Made by a program: the position numbers and the translations under genes | NCBI GenBank assembly: GCA_036555325.1 | Contig: DATBLQ010000026.1 | Location: 1 to 64,000, forward strand | Source of the DNA: DATBLQ01 sp036555325 | GTDB lineage: Bacteria > Pseudomonadota > Alphaproteobacteria > Rhizobiales > Aestuariivirgaceae | Direction: 5' to 3' | DNA length: 64,000 nucleotides | Part shown: one piece after another, positions 8,592-18,605 of the stretch | Numbering within the stretch: the stretch's first letter is position 1 | Layout of the letters: every line of letters starts with the position of its first letter | Notes under the pieces: generated by a model | The model's input: the letters and a program-made list of their open reading frames with translations, nothing else | The model's database searches: none | Told to the model about the DNA's origin: nothing

Positions 8592-9626
8592 GTGAGGCAG
8601 ATGAGCGTTGAGTCGAAGAGGATCGATTGGGTGGATACTGCCAAGGGCATCTGCATCATCCTCGTCGTATTGATGCACTCAACTCTTGGGGTTGAGAAGG
8701 CCGTCGGCAGCGAAAGCTGGCTTCATCAGTTTATCCTATGGGCTCGCCCTTTCCGCATGCCCGACTTCTTCTTGATCTCCGGACTCTTTCTGGCAAACCG
8801 CATTGCCGCACCCTGGCGGGATTATCTCGATGCCAAGGTCGTCCACTTCGCTTATTTCTATGTTCTCTGGATGACGATCCAGTTCGTCGTAAAGGCGCCG
8901 TCGCTTTATTCCGAAGGCAGTTCGCTGGATGTTTTTTGGGCCTATGCGTCTGGTCTCGTCCAGCCCTACGCGTCCCTCTGGTTCATTTATCTTCTTGCTG
9001 TCTTTTTTCTCCTCGTGAAGGCTCTGAGGCCCGTAAGTCCCCCAATCGTGCTTGCGCTCGGCGCCGTTTTGGAAATATTGTCCATCGAGACGGGTTCGGT
9101 GCTCGTCGATGAGTTCGCTCAGCGCTTCATCTATTTCTATTCGGGCTATCTGTTCGCCCCCTATGTATTTGCTTTTGCCCGGCGCATGCGAACTTCCCCA
9201 ATGGTGCTGGTTCTCCCGGTGCTTGGCCTGTGGGTGTGGTTGAATTCTCTCATGGTGGCCTCAGGACTTTCCACCTTGCCGCTGATCGGCTTGGCTCTCG
9301 GCTATCTTGGATCCTTCGCGGTCGTCGCCATTGCCGTGCTCGTAACCCGTTTGAAGCTTGGCGATGTCCTCCGTTACTGCGGAGAGCATTCGATTGTCAT
9401 CTATCTCGCTTTCATTTTGTTTATGGCTCCGGTCCGCATCTTGCTCCTTAAGGCGGGTATCATTCAGGATACAGGCCTTATGGCGCTCGCGGTAACCGCG
9501 GCTGCCATCGCAGGGCCCTTGCTCATGTTTCGCTTTTGCCGGGTCGTCAGGCTCAACTTTCTCTTCGCGCGGCCCGCGGCCTTCCGTCTCAAGCCATTGC
9601 CGGAACGCGCTTTCGTCACTAGCTAA
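8592..9626 (+). CDS. Acyltransferase family 3 membrane protein
   Basis: A 344-residue polytopic inner-membrane protein of the acyltransferase 3 (OafA/OpgC-like) family. The hallmark N-terminus is present (RIDWVDTAKGICIILVVLMH, with Asp and the membrane His), followed by RPFRMPDFFLISGLFLA and about nine to ten hydrophobic segments. Such proteins move acetyl, succinyl or similar groups onto glycans, lipids or peptides across the membrane; the substrate here cannot be told. Translation may begin at GTG 8592 or at ATG 8601, which follows GAGG closely. It is upstream of polA but in a separate unit. Confidence 0.88.
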   Translation: MRQMSVESKRIDWVDTAKGICIILVVLMHSTLGVEKAVGSESWLHQFILWARPFRMPDFFLISGLFLANRIAAPWRDYLDAKVVHFAYFYVLWMTIQFVVKAPSLYSEGSSLDVFWAYASGLVQPYASLWFIYLLAVFFLLVKALRPVSPPIVLALGAVLEILSIETGSVLVDEFAQRFIYFYSGYLFAPYVFAFARRMRTSPMVLVLPVLGLWVWLNSLMVASGLSTLPLIGLALGYLGSFAVVAIAVLVTRLKLGDVLRYCGEHSIVIYLAFILFMAPVRILLLKAGIIQDTGLMALAVTAAAIAGPLLMFRFCRVVRLNFLFARPAAFRLKPLPERAFVTS

Positions 9627-9721
9627 AGAGCACCCGTGGCATGGGTCACGGGCAGGTGGCATAGTTACCTATTGATCCAACTTGAAGGGCGCTTCACATC
9701 AAGCGTGGTGACCATCTCTAT

Positions 9722-12616
9722 TTGATCGATGGCTCGGGTTATATCTTCCGGGCCTATCACGCTTTGCCGCCTCTCACGCGCAAGAGTGACGGTCTTCCCG
9801 TCGGCGCCGCCCACGGCTTTTGCGGAATGCTCGACAAATTGCTGCGTGAAATGCCGGGCGGCGTGCGGCCAACTCATCTCGCCGTCATCTTCGACAAGTC
9901 CAGGGTCTCCTTCCGCAACCAGGTCTTTGCGGACTATAAGGCCAATCGCCCGGAGCCTCCCGCCGATCTCATTCCGCAATTTGCTGTTATTCGCCACGCC
10001 GTGCGCGCGTTCAACGTTCCCTGCATCGAACAGGAAGGCTACGAAGCCGACGATCTCATCGCCACCTATGCCAGGCAGGCGCTCGAAGGTGGGGCAACGG
10101 TGCGCATTGTCTCCTCCGACAAGGATCTCATGCAGCTTGTCCGCCCTGGCGTAAAGCTCTACGACACGATGAAGGACAGCGACATCGGCGAAGAGCAGGT
10201 CCTGGCGAAGTTCGGTGTTTCCCCATCGAAAGTCGGCGATGTCCTGGCGCTGGCGGGCGACAGTGTCGACAATATTCCGGGCGTTCCGGGCATCGGCGTC
10301 AAGACTGGCGCGCAGCTGATCAACGAATATGGAGATCTCGAAACCCTTCTTGCCAGGGCGGGCGAGATCAAGCAGCCAAAACGCCGCGAATGCCTGCAGA
10401 CTTATGCCGATCAGGCGCGGCTTTCGCGCAAGCTTGTTGAATTGAAGAGCGATGTCCCGGTTGTAGAATCCTTGGAAGGCTTCCGCGTCAGGTCTCCCGA
10501 TCCCAAGCAGCTCATTGGCTTCTTGAAAACGATGGAATTTACCGCCCTGATGCGCCGCATCGCAGTAGCGCTCGATGCGGATGTTTCCCAGATCGATCCC
10601 GCTCCAGTGGAAATCGCCGGCTGGTCTGCCGTCCCGATCGTTTCCGCTGAAGAGCCAGGGCTCGCACTTGGCGGCCCTGAGGCTCCCCCGAGATTTGTCG
10701 AACCCGCCCCATCGGAGTCGATGTCGCCGCAAAGTGCCATCGAAACGCGGCGTGAACAGCTTCGCCAGCCTCTGGACCACAGTCGTTATGAAACGATCAT
10801 CGATGAGACGTCGCTAACTCATTGGCTTTTGGCCATTCGCGAAGAGGGGCTTGTTGCGCTGAGCTGCGAACCGACCTCCTCCGATGCAATGCAATGCGAC
10901 CTTGTCGGCATTGCCTTGGCCATCGCCCCCGCCAAGGCTTGTTACATTCCGCTCGCCCATCGAAGTTCGACCGGTCTCGATTTCGGCAGCGAAGCAGTCC
11001 GCCAGATTGCGCGCTCGAAGGTGTTGGCCGCGCTCAAGCCTTTGTTGGAAGATGCTGCGATCCTCAAGATTGGTCACAACATCAAATTTGACCTTCAGCT
11101 TCTTGGCCGCTGTGGCATCTCCGTTTCGCCTTATGACGATACGATGCTCATGTCCTATGCGATGGAATCCGGTCTGAGCGACCACGGCATGGACGCGCAG
11201 TCCCAGAAGCATTTGGGCCACAAGCCGATGGCCCTCAAAGACATCGCCGGTGCCGGCAAGGCGAAGGTCGAGTTCGATCTTGTGCCGCTCGACCGCGCCA
11301 CTCAGTATGCCGCCGAAGATGCAGAAATTGCCCTTAGGCTGTGGATGCTTTTCAAAGCAGAGCTTGTCGCGAAGTCCAAGCTTTCCGTTTACGAAACCCT
11401 CGAACGTCCGCTCGCCACTGTGCTTGCGGCAATGGAGAGGGAAGGTGTGCTTGTCAACCGCACGGTTCTGGCACGGCTTTCGGCGGATTTTGCCAATGTA
11501 GCGGCGAGCCTCGAGCAGGAGATTTATTCCCTGTCCGGCACGCGCTTCAACATCGGTTCGCCCAAGCAGCTCGGCGATATTCTCTTTGGCAAGATGCAGT
11601 TGCCTGGCGGCCGCAAGACCTCCACCGGCGCTTGGAGTACGGATGCCGATACTTTGGAGGATCTTGCTGCCTCTGGCGTCGAGTTCGCCCAAAAAGTGCT
11701 CGACTGGCGCCAGATTACCAAGCTTAAAACGACCTACACCGATGCTCTGCCAGAATTCATCCATCCGCAAACCGGGCGCGTGCATACGAGCTACGCCATG
11801 GCATCCACCTCGACCGGCAGGCTCGCCTCCACCGACCCCAATCTACAAAACATCCCAATACGCACGGATGCCGGGCGCAAGATTAGATCGGCTTTCATCG
11901 CACCGCCCGCCGCCAAGCTTGTCAGCGCCGATTACAGCCAGATCGAGCTGCGAGTATTGGCGCACGTCGCCGATATTCCTCAACTGCGCAAGGCGTTCGT
12001 CGAAGGTCTCGACATTCACGCCATGACGGCAAGCGAAATGTTCAGTGTCCCGATCAGCGGTATGGATCCCCTGGTTCGCCGTCGAGCCAAGGCCATCAAT
12101 TTCGGTATCATCTACGGCATATCCGCCTTTGGTCTTGCCAACCAGCTAGGCATCTCGCGTGAGGAGGCAGGCGAATATATTCGCACCTATTTCAAGCGAT
12201 TTCCCGGAATCCGGGATTACATGGAGGCAACCAAGCGCTTCTGCCGGGAGCATGGTTTTGTCGAAACGATGTTCGGCAGGCGTGCGCATTTTCCCCGCAT
12301 CACGTCTCCCAATCCTTCCGAGCGTGCGTTTCAGGAGCGAGCTGCCATCAACGCGCCCATACAGGGTTCCGCCGCCGACATCATACGCCGCGCCATGATT
12401 CGCATTCCCGCCGCATTCAAGGCGGAAGGCCTGTCTTCGCGCATGCTTCTCCAGGTGCATGACGAGCTGGTCTTCGAAGTTCCCGATTTGGAAGTCGACA
12501 AAACCATGGTTGTCGCCAAGGCCGTCATGGAAAAGGCGCCTGAACCTGCGATCCGCTTTTCAATTCCGATCAAGGTCGACGCCCGTGCCGCTCAGAATTG
12601 GGAAGAGGCCCACTGA
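9722..12616 (+). CDS. polA: DNA polymerase I with altered proofreading motif and no ATG start
   Basis: Repair and Okazaki-fragment polymerase, 964 residues from TTG 9722. Domains in order are 5'-3' exonuclease (about 1-290), 3'-5' exonuclease fold (about 360-550) and polymerase. Polymerase motifs are intact: SADYSQIELR (A), RRRAKAINFGIIYG (B) and LQVHDELVFE (C). The exonuclease I motif reads ALSCEPTSSD, so the metal-binding Asp (E. coli D355) is Ser at residue 381, while Glu, KFD and YAAEDAE remain; proofreading may be weak. Family similarity begins eight codons upstream (KRGDHLY), with ATC at 9698 where ATG is expected and AAGG nine bases before it. TTG 9722 is the first standard start but would cut into the fold. 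Convergent with pckA. Confidence 0.93.
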   Translation: MIDGSGYIFRAYHALPPLTRKSDGLPVGAAHGFCGMLDKLLREMPGGVRPTHLAVIFDKSRVSFRNQVFADYKANRPEPPADLIPQFAVIRHAVRAFNVPCIEQEGYEADDLIATYARQALEGGATVRIVSSDKDLMQLVRPGVKLYDTMKDSDIGEEQVLAKFGVSPSKVGDVLALAGDSVDNIPGVPGIGVKTGAQLINEYGDLETLLARAGEIKQPKRRECLQTYADQARLSRKLVELKSDVPVVESLEGFRVRSPDPKQLIGFLKTMEFTALMRRIAVALDADVSQIDPAPVEIAGWSAVPIVSAEEPGLALGGPEAPPRFVEPAPSESMSPQSAIETRREQLRQPLDHSRYETIIDETSLTHWLLAIREEGLVALSCEPTSSDAMQCDLVGIALAIAPAKACYIPLAHRSSTGLDFGSEAVRQIARSKVLAALKPLLEDAAILKIGHNIKFDLQLLGRCGISVSPYDDTMLMSYAMESGLSDHGMDAQSQKHLGHKPMALKDIAGAGKAKVEFDLVPLDRATQYAAEDAEIALRLWMLFKAELVAKSKLSVYETLERPLATVLAAMEREGVLVNRTVLARLSADFANVAASLEQEIYSLSGTRFNIGSPKQLGDILFGKMQLPGGRKTSTGAWSTDADTLEDLAASGVEFAQKVLDWRQITKLKTTYTDALPEFIHPQTGRVHTSYAMASTSTGRLASTDPNLQNIPIRTDAGRKIRSAFIAPPAAKLVSADYSQIELRVLAHVADIPQLRKAFVEGLDIHAMTASEMFSVPISGMDPLVRRRAKAINFGIIYGISAFGLANQLGISREEAGEYIRTYFKRFPGIRDYMEATKRFCREHGFVETMFGRRAHFPRITSPNPSERAFQERAAINAPIQGSAADIIRRAMIRIPAAFKAEGLSSRMLLQVHDELVFEVPDLEVDKTMVVAKAVMEKAPEPAIRFSIPIKVDARAAQNWEEAH

Positions 12617-12639
12617 TCATTCAATGGGCACTGGGGAAT

Positions 12640-14247
12640 TTACGCTGCTCTGACCGCCGGCGCCGCCGCCTTCACGTCGCCGTCGACATGTGCCTCGAAT
12701 TGCGCGAAATTTCCCGCAAACAGCGAGATAAGCTTTAGCGCCTGTCGATCATAGGCCGACTTATCAGCCCACGAATTGCGCGGCGACAGGATAGTTGCGT
12801 CGATACCCTCAACCGCCACCGGCACGTCAAGCCCGAACCATGGATCGGGCCGCATCGCAACCCGGTCGAGCTTCCCCTCGAGCGCCTGGCTGAGGAGCGC
12901 GCGGGTGATTCTGATCGGCACCCTTTCGCCGACCCCGTAGGGTCCTCCCGTCCAGCCCGTGTTCACGATCCAGCATTTGACTTGATGTTGCCCAATCAGG
13001 CTTCGCAAGAGATTTCCGTATACGGACGGATGGCGAGGCATGAAGGGCGCGCCAAAACAGGCAGAGAACGTCGCCTCGGGTTCCTTGACGCCGTTCTCGG
13101 TGCCGGCGAGCCTCGCGGTATACCCTGACAGGAAATGATACATTGCCTGCGACGGTGTGAGCCGCGAAATAGGGGGAAGCACGCCGAAAGCATCGGCGGC
13201 GAGCATGAATATGTTCTTGGGATGACCGCCCACCCCGCTCGTCGATGCATTCGGAATATAGTCGATCGGATAGGCTGCCCTGGTGTTTTCGGTCACCGAG
13301 GAATCGTCCAAGTCGGGTTCTCGGGTCTCTCGATCGATGGCAACATTCTCCAAAACCGTTGCCCATCGCCTCGTCGCCGCGAATATCTCTGGTTCCGCCT
13401 CGGCCGACAAATTGATGACCTTGGCGTAGCATCCGCCTTCGAAGTTGAATACGCCTCTCCCCGACCAGCCGTGTTCGTCATCCCCGATGAGTATGCGTTT
13501 TGGATCGGCCGAAAGCGTTGTCTTGCCGGTGCCGGATAGGCCGAAGAACAGAGCCACCTCTCCGCGCTCATTCACATTGGCTGAGCAATGCATTGGCATG
13601 ACATGCCGCTCAGGAAGCAGAAAGTTGAGAACCGTGAACACCGATTTCTTCATTTCGCCTGCGTAAGCGGTGCCCCCGATCAGAACGAGCCCGTTCGTGA
13701 GATCGCAGGCGATGACCGTTGGCGAGCGCACGCCATGCCGCTTTGCATCAGCTTTGAAGCTCGGCAGATTGACGATTGTCAGTTCTGGTGCAAAACCGGC
13801 AAGCTCATCCAGCCTCGGTCGCACCAGCAAATGGCGGATGAACAGCGCATGCCAGGAATACTCACAAACAACCCGCACCCGCAAACGGTAAGCGACATCC
13901 GTGCCGGCATAGAGGTCTTGCACATGCACCTCGCGGTCCCTCGCTGCGGCAAGGAAATCCTCGCGCAGGCGAGAAAAATTTTCCGCGGTGATGGCCCTGT
14001 TGTTTTCCCACCAGACTGACGTTTGGGTTGTATCGTCCCGCACGATGAATTTGTCGGCAGGCGAACGTCCGGTGGTCGGTCCGGTTGAGACTGCTAGAGC
14101 CCCGCCATTGGCGACCCTGCCTTCGCCTCGAACCACCGCACTTTCATAAAGCTCGGCGTTTTGCCGATTCCAGTGCACACCGTTGCGATCGAGCGAGCTA
14201 AGATTTTCCAGGCCGCACGAGCGATTGAACCAATGATTGGCTTTCAC
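12640..14247 (-). CDS. pckA: Phosphoenolpyruvate carboxykinase (ATP)
   Basis: Gluconeogenic enzyme converting oxaloacetate and ATP to phosphoenolpyruvate, CO2 and ADP in the cytoplasm; 535 residues, normal for the ATP-dependent bacterial type. The kinase P-loop is [14 protein letters not shown], preceded by [17 protein letters not shown] and a Cys-containing MHCSANVNE segment; the [11 protein letters not shown] segment near residue 60 is the PEP/oxaloacetate-binding part. The start is GTG 14247 with GAGG upstream. Divergent from chvI, which activates pckA in some rhizobia; regulation here is inferred from that known link only. Confidence 0.95.
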   Translation of the reverse strand: MKANHWFNRSCGLENLSSLDRNGVHWNRQNAELYESAVVRGEGRVANGGALAVSTGPTTGRSPADKFIVRDDTTQTSVWWENNRAITAENFSRLREDFLAAARDREVHVQDLYAGTDVAYRLRVRVVCEYSWHALFIRHLLVRPRLDELAGFAPELTIVNLPSFKADAKRHGVRSPTVIACDLTNGLVLIGGTAYAGEMKKSVFTVLNFLLPERHVMPMHCSANVNERGEVALFFGLSGTGKTTLSADPKRILIGDDEHGWSGRGVFNFEGGCYAKVINLSAEAEPEIFAATRRWATVLENVAIDRETREPDLDDSSVTENTRAAYPIDYIPNASTSGVGGHPKNIFMLAADAFGVLPPISRLTPSQAMYHFLSGYTARLAGTENGVKEPEATFSACFGAPFMPRHPSVYGNLLRSLIGQHQVKCWIVNTGWTGGPYGVGERVPIRITRALLSQALEGKLDRVAMRPDPWFGLDVPVAVEGIDATILSPRNSWADKSAYDRQALKLISLFAGNFAQFEAHVDGDVKAAAPAVRAA

Positions 14248-14458
14248 AAAAACCTCAAAAAAGTGACCCCGAAGAGTAATCGTCTAAACTAACAAAGAAG
14301 TTGCATCGGCTGGATGGCGGTTAAGTGACGAAATTGCTGCTCCGTTGAATAATGGCCCGGCCCGCAGGAAGAGGCGCGATAGTTAGTAATTTCTAAAGCT
14401 GCCGCAACGCGACAAAACGCCATTCACATTGTCACGCTCCTGAGAAGGCACCCATTTT

Positions 14459-14950
14459 TCAAGAAGTTGCATTGATCAATTGCGCCCGGCCAAGTGTGAC
14501 GATCTGTCCAAAGCCTGCCACGTAGTGGGCCGTGTCGACATTGAATTCATAAAACCGAAAATCGCTGAACCTGCCATACGAGCGAGCACTGGGATGTGCT
14601 CTGAAATAAACGGCGTCAATACCGTTCCTTTCGGTTGGGCGCAGTGTCCCCAGCAGGCTCACCCGCGCCGCCGCGAGCACGTCCTTCGCCCCGGGCTCTT
14701 CCGTCACGAGTAGACACCCACGGTTGTCGGCTGCAATGTTTCGCGTGTGCCAAGCAAGCTGCGATAGGAGGAGAATCGGCGCGCACTCATTTTCATCCAC
14801 CGCAAAATTAACCAGCGATGCATAGGGTCCGCCACCCTCCGGTAGAAGCGTGGCCAGAACGCCGTGGCGGGACGCCCCGATCAGCTTCTTTACCGCGCGA
14901 CCTACAACTTCCGGGGAGGGGGCTTGTAAACTGGATTCTCCGGAACTCAT
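14459..14950 (-). CDS. HugZ-like pyridoxamine 5'-phosphate oxidase family protein
   Basis: A 163-residue split-barrel flavin-binding-fold protein. The pattern [27 protein letters not shown] followed by [21 protein letters not shown] matches the N-terminal barrel of HugZ-type haem-utilisation proteins. It lacks the C-terminal DUF2470 domain of full-length HugZ (about 250 residues), so it is the short form common in alphaproteobacteria. It may bind haem, FMN or PLP; the substrate is not settled. It lies between pckA and the divergent chvI gene. Confidence 0.82.
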   Translation of the reverse strand: MSSGESSLQAPSPEVVGRAVKKLIGASRHGVLATLLPEGGGPYASLVNFAVDENECAPILLLSQLAWHTRNIAADNRGCLLVTEEPGAKDVLAAARVSLLGTLRPTERNGIDAVYFRAHPSARSYGRFSDFRFYEFNVDTAHYVAGFGQIVTLGRAQLINATS

Positions 14951-15034
14951 AGCTGTCTACCCCGTTCGGTTGTAAAGTCGTTGCCACATTTTACCCCAAC
15001 TCCCCGGTTAGAGCGCCAAAAGGGACAACTGGAA

Positions 15035-15748
15035 ATGGGTCAAAAACGCATGCCGGTCATTGCACTGGTTGATGACGATCGCAACATCCTCACCTCGGTG
15101 AGCATCGTCCTTGAAGCCGAGGGATATCAGACGCAGAGCTACACCGATGGTGTGGCGGCCCTCCAGGGCATTCAAGATAATCCGCCCGACATGGCGATCT
15201 TCGACATCAAGATGCCTCGCATGGACGGAATGGAATTGCTTCGGCGCCTTCGTCAAAGAACCGACATGCCGGTGATTTTCCTCACCTCCAAGGACGATGA
15301 GATTGACGAGCTGTTCGGTTTGAAGATGGGGGCTGATGACTTCATTCGCAAACCGTTTTCTCAACGGCTCTTGGTGGAGCGTGTAAAAGCGGTGTTGCGG
15401 CGTGTCGTGCCTAAGGACGGTTCTGCCCCCGTTATTGAAATGAACAAGACGATCGAGCGGGGCAAGCTGGTAATGGATCCCGACCGACATGCCTGCACGT
15501 GGGATGGAAAACCCGTTACGTTAACGGTTACCGAGTTTCTGATTCTTCAAGCGCTCGCCCAGCGCCCGGGCATTGTGAAGAGCCGGGACGCCCTTATGGA
15601 CGCGGCTTACGATGACCAAGTTTATGTTGACGACCGCACAATTGATAGCCACATCAAGCGCTTGCGCAAGAAGTTCAAGCAGGTTGACGATGACTTCGAA
15701 GCCATCGAAACTCTGTATGGTGTGGGCTATCGCTTCAAGGAGGCGTGA
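15035..15748 (+). CDS. chvI: Two-component response regulator ChvI
   Basis: OmpR-class regulator, 237 residues. The receiver domain has the acidic pocket ALVDDDRN, the phosphoacceptor Asp in [13 protein letters not shown] and Lys in the FIRKPF segment; the winged-helix DNA-binding domain covers the C-terminal 100 residues ([32 protein letters not shown]). In rhizobia, ChvG/ChvI (ExoS/ChvI) responds to acid or envelope stress and controls exopolysaccharide and cell-surface genes. The ATG at 15035 fits the family; an in-frame TTG lies further upstream. The kinase gene follows after about 30 bases, so they are co-transcribed. Confidence 0.95.
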   Translation: MGQKRMPVIALVDDDRNILTSVSIVLEAEGYQTQSYTDGVAALQGIQDNPPDMAIFDIKMPRMDGMELLRRLRQRTDMPVIFLTSKDDEIDELFGLKMGADDFIRKPFSQRLLVERVKAVLRRVVPKDGSAPVIEMNKTIERGKLVMDPDRHACTWDGKPVTLTVTEFLILQALAQRPGIVKSRDALMDAAYDDQVYVDDRTIDSHIKRLRKKFKQVDDDFEAIETLYGVGYRFKEA

Positions 15749-15778
15749 GCGGGTTAGGGCCCACCCCAAGGGAATCGT

Positions 15779-17608
15779 GTGGGTCTGATGGTTGCAAATG
15801 TCGAGATGACCGAGCGGGTCGAGCAGACGGAGTCTGCTGTCCCAGGAGGTGACTCCTCGCCAAATGCACAGGACCGTGGGTGGAGCTGGTACATTCGCCT
15901 GACGCCGGCGCGGCTCACAAGCCGAATCGTTCTTCTCAATATCGCCGGACTCATCATCCTTGTTTCCGGTATTCTTTACTTCAACCAGTTTCGCCAGGGC
16001 CTCATCGATGCTCGCGTGCAGAGCCTGTTGACGCAGGGCCAGATCATGGCGGCCGCCATTGCGTCAGCCGCATCGATCGACACCGATTCCATTGTTGTCG
16101 ACCCCGATCGCCTCTTGGAAACGCAGCCCAATCGGGCGAGTACGCCAGAGGAGGATTTGAATGAGCTCGACTTCCCCATAAACCCCGAACGCGCAGGACC
16201 TGTCTTGCGCCGGCTCGTTTCCACCGCAGATATTCGTGGCCGCATCTATGACCGCGATGGGCTGCTCGTGGTCGACAGTCGCGGGCTTTTTTCGCGTGGT
16301 GACATCGTCCAGACCGAACTGCCGCCGCTCAAGTCGCGCAACGATTATTTAGCTCTCAATCTCTGGCGCCGTTTCAACAACTGGCTTTTCCGCAACGATT
16401 ATCCCAAGCAGCCCGAATATGGCCTGGAAAATGGCCGCGACTTTCCCGAGGTGACTGCCGCCCTGAACGGCGCGTCGGTGTCGATTGTTCGGGTCAACGA
16501 CAAGAACGAGATCATCGTGTCCGTAGCGGTGCCCATCCAGCGTTTCCGTGCCGTCCTTGGCGCGCTCGTCCTCTCCACCCAGGGCGGTGAAATCGACAAG
16601 GTTCTGCGTGGGGAGCGTAAGATCGTACTGTTTACCTTCCTCGTTGCTGTGCTCGTCACCATGCTCTTGTCGGTCCTGCTTGCAGGCACGATCGCCGAAC
16701 CGATCCGCCGCCTTTCGGGTGCCGCCGAGCGAGTTCGCCGCGGGGTTAATAACCGCGTCGAGATCCCGGACTTCACCTCCAGGCGAGACGAGATTGGCCA
16801 TCTCTCGGGCTCTCTGCGCGACATGACCACCGCCTTGTACAATCGCATTGATGCAATCGAGGCTTTTGCCGCGGATGTTTCCCATGAACTTAAGAATCCG
16901 CTCACCTCTCTGCGAAGTGCGGTCGAGACGCTCCCCTACGCCCGAACTCCCGACCAGCGCGACCGGCTCGTTGCCATCGTAAAGGATGATGTCAAGCGCC
17001 TTGATCGGCTCATCACCGACATTTCGGATGCCTCGCGCCTGGATGCGGAACTGGCGCGGGCCAGAAGTCATCCCGTCGATATCCGCCGCTTGTTGGAGAC
17101 GGTCATTTCGCTTGCCAATGAAACCAGTCACGATGAATTGCCCCAAATTCGCCTCGACCTTGCGCCTCTACCCAAGGGGCTTGTTGTACAGGGTGCTTAT
17201 CGCGTGCTCGGCCATGACAATCGTTTAGGCCAGGTTGTTCGCAACCTCGTCGACAATGCCCGCTCCTTCACCCGGTCGGGAAGCGAGGTGCGTGTGCGTC
17301 TAAGGCGCACTCGCCGCGACGTCGAGATACGAGTTGAAGACGAAGGGCCCGGTATTCGCGCCGAAAATCTCGACAAGATCTTCGACCGTTTTTATACCGA
17401 TCGGCCCGAAGGGTATTTCGGCAAGAATTCCGGCCTGGGTTTGAGCATCTCCAAGCAGATTGTTGAGGCGCACCATGGTCGAATCTGGGCAGAAAATCAT
17501 TTTGGTCCGCCAACCGCCCAGGGAATCGAGCGTACTGTCCAGGGGGCAAGTTTTATTGTCCGCCTTCCCGCTCTCTCCGACGACTGGGAACCACATGACG
17601 AAGCTTGA
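15779..17608 (+). CDS. chvG: Sensor histidine kinase ChvG
   Basis: Membrane histidine kinase, 609 residues, partner of ChvI. After a cytoplasmic lead there is a first membrane helix (IVLLNIAGLIILVSGILYF), a long periplasmic sensing domain, and a second helix (IVLFTFLVAVLVTMLLSVLL). These are followed by HAMP, the dimerisation H-box ADVSHELKNPLTSL with the phosphoacceptor His, and the ATPase domain (N box LVDNARSF, G boxes EDEGPGI and NSGLGLSI). Translation may start at GTG 15779 or ATG 15788. The stop overlaps the start of hprK by 14 bases, linking the stress sensor to the regulatory PTS genes in one operon. Confidence 0.95.
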   Translation: MGLMVANVEMTERVEQTESAVPGGDSSPNAQDRGWSWYIRLTPARLTSRIVLLNIAGLIILVSGILYFNQFRQGLIDARVQSLLTQGQIMAAAIASAASIDTDSIVVDPDRLLETQPNRASTPEEDLNELDFPINPERAGPVLRRLVSTADIRGRIYDRDGLLVVDSRGLFSRGDIVQTELPPLKSRNDYLALNLWRRFNNWLFRNDYPKQPEYGLENGRDFPEVTAALNGASVSIVRVNDKNEIIVSVAVPIQRFRAVLGALVLSTQGGEIDKVLRGERKIVLFTFLVAVLVTMLLSVLLAGTIAEPIRRLSGAAERVRRGVNNRVEIPDFTSRRDEIGHLSGSLRDMTTALYNRIDAIEAFAADVSHELKNPLTSLRSAVETLPYARTPDQRDRLVAIVKDDVKRLDRLITDISDASRLDAELARARSHPVDIRRLLETVISLANETSHDELPQIRLDLAPLPKGLVVQGAYRVLGHDNRLGQVVRNLVDNARSFTRSGSEVRVRLRRTRRDVEIRVEDEGPGIRAENLDKIFDRFYTDRPEGYFGKNSGLGLSISKQIVEAHHGRIWAENHFGPPTAQGIERTVQGASFIVRLPALSDDWEPHDEA

Positions 17609-18104
17609 TTCACAATTGAGCTGCCTGGTACATGCCGCCTGTGTTGAGATCGGGGGGAGGGGCGTTTTGATTCTGGGTCCGCCGGGGGCCGGAAAATCCG
17701 ATTTGGCCTTGCGGCTCATCGATCAGGCAGGAAGTGGCATTGTCGGTAGTCTCAAGCCGGCATTTCTGGTTGCCGATGATCAGGTGATTGTAACTGCCGA
17801 GGCTTCATCCTTGAAAGCCCGCGCGCCCAAGGCGCTCCAGGGCCTCTTGGAAATACGCGGCCTTGGCATCCTGCAAGTGCCGCACCGGCGTACGACGTCT
17901 CTTGCCCTTGCGATATCGCTGATGCCGGCCTCCGACATCGAACGCATGCCCGAAGCAGATTATCTTGCCCACGACATCTTGGGCCTGCGACTGCCGCTTG
18001 TGCGCCTCGATCCGCATGCTGCGTCCGCGCCGGCGCGCGTTAGGGCCGCACTAGACGGCCTTTCGGCCAGCGAGCCGAGTGTGTTATCCACCAGCTCGCG
18101 CTGA
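17595..18104 (+). CDS. hprK: HPr kinase/phosphorylase, short alphaproteobacterial form
   Basis: Phosphorylates HPr on a regulatory Ser and can reverse this, 169 residues. Only the catalytic C-terminal domain typical of HprK is present; the N-terminal half found in Firmicutes is missing, as usual in alphaproteobacteria. The Walker A motif is LGPPGAGKSDLAL, the metal Asp pair appears in FLVADDQVIV, and the HprK signature region is LLEIRGLGIL. ATG 17595 lies inside the end of chvG. Downstream come EIIA-Man and HPr, its substrate, so the cluster is a regulatory rather than sugar-importing PTS. Confidence 0.92.
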   Translation: MTKLDSQLSCLVHAACVEIGGRGVLILGPPGAGKSDLALRLIDQAGSGIVGSLKPAFLVADDQVIVTAEASSLKARAPKALQGLLEIRGLGILQVPHRRTTSLALAISLMPASDIERMPEADYLAHDILGLRLPLVRLDPHAASAPARVRAALDGLSASEPSVLSTSSR

Positions 18105-18189
18105 AAGCCGCACCCCATGCAACTTGCAAGTAAGATATTTCCCTTGGCGACCGCACCAGTGCTTGCCTGACCCGGAGAAAAGATCAGAA

Positions 18190-18588
18190 ATGATCGGTCT
18201 AGTTATCGTCGCTCATGGCCGTCTGGCCAATGAGTTCCGTTCCGCCCTCGAACATGTGGTTGGCCCGCAGGACAAGATTGCCACCATATCCATCGGTCCT
18301 GAAGACAACATCGAAAGCTGCCGCAAGGAGATCATGGACGCGGTGCAGCACGTCAGCAATGGCCAGGGAGTGATAATACTCACCGACATGTTTGGCGGCA
18401 CACCGTCCAATCTCGCCATTTCTGCTCTGAACCACGGCAAGGTCGAAGTCCTGGCCGGAGTGAACCTCCCGATGTTGATCAAGCTTGCCCGTGTCCGCGA
18501 GGAAGCGCCGCTGAAAGAAGCGGTAGCGTTGGCGCAGGAAGCCGGTCGAAAATACATTAGTGTGGCCAGTCAGATTCTCGGGAATTGA
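18190..18588 (+). CDS. PTS EIIA component of the mannose family
   Basis: A 132-residue EIIA-Man (ManX/EIIA-fructose superfamily) protein. The phosphorylated His lies in LVIVAHGRLANEF, and the conserved ILTDMFGGTPSNLA segment follows. It accepts phosphate from HPr. No EIIB/EIIC permease genes lie nearby, so it is probably a signalling component, as in other alphaproteobacteria where it sits between hprK and ptsH. ATG 18190 is at the start of the conserved domain. Confidence 0.92.
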   Translation: MIGLVIVAHGRLANEFRSALEHVVGPQDKIATISIGPEDNIESCRKEIMDAVQHVSNGQGVIILTDMFGGTPSNLAISALNHGKVEVLAGVNLPMLIKLARVREEAPLKEAVALAQEAGRKYISVASQILGN

Positions 18589-18605
18589 CCGGCGATGGCG
18601 GCGAA

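Noticed and set aside
9665..10780. A 371-codon minus frame opposite polA
   Set aside because: Antisense shadow of a clearly conserved polymerase gene; no family features.
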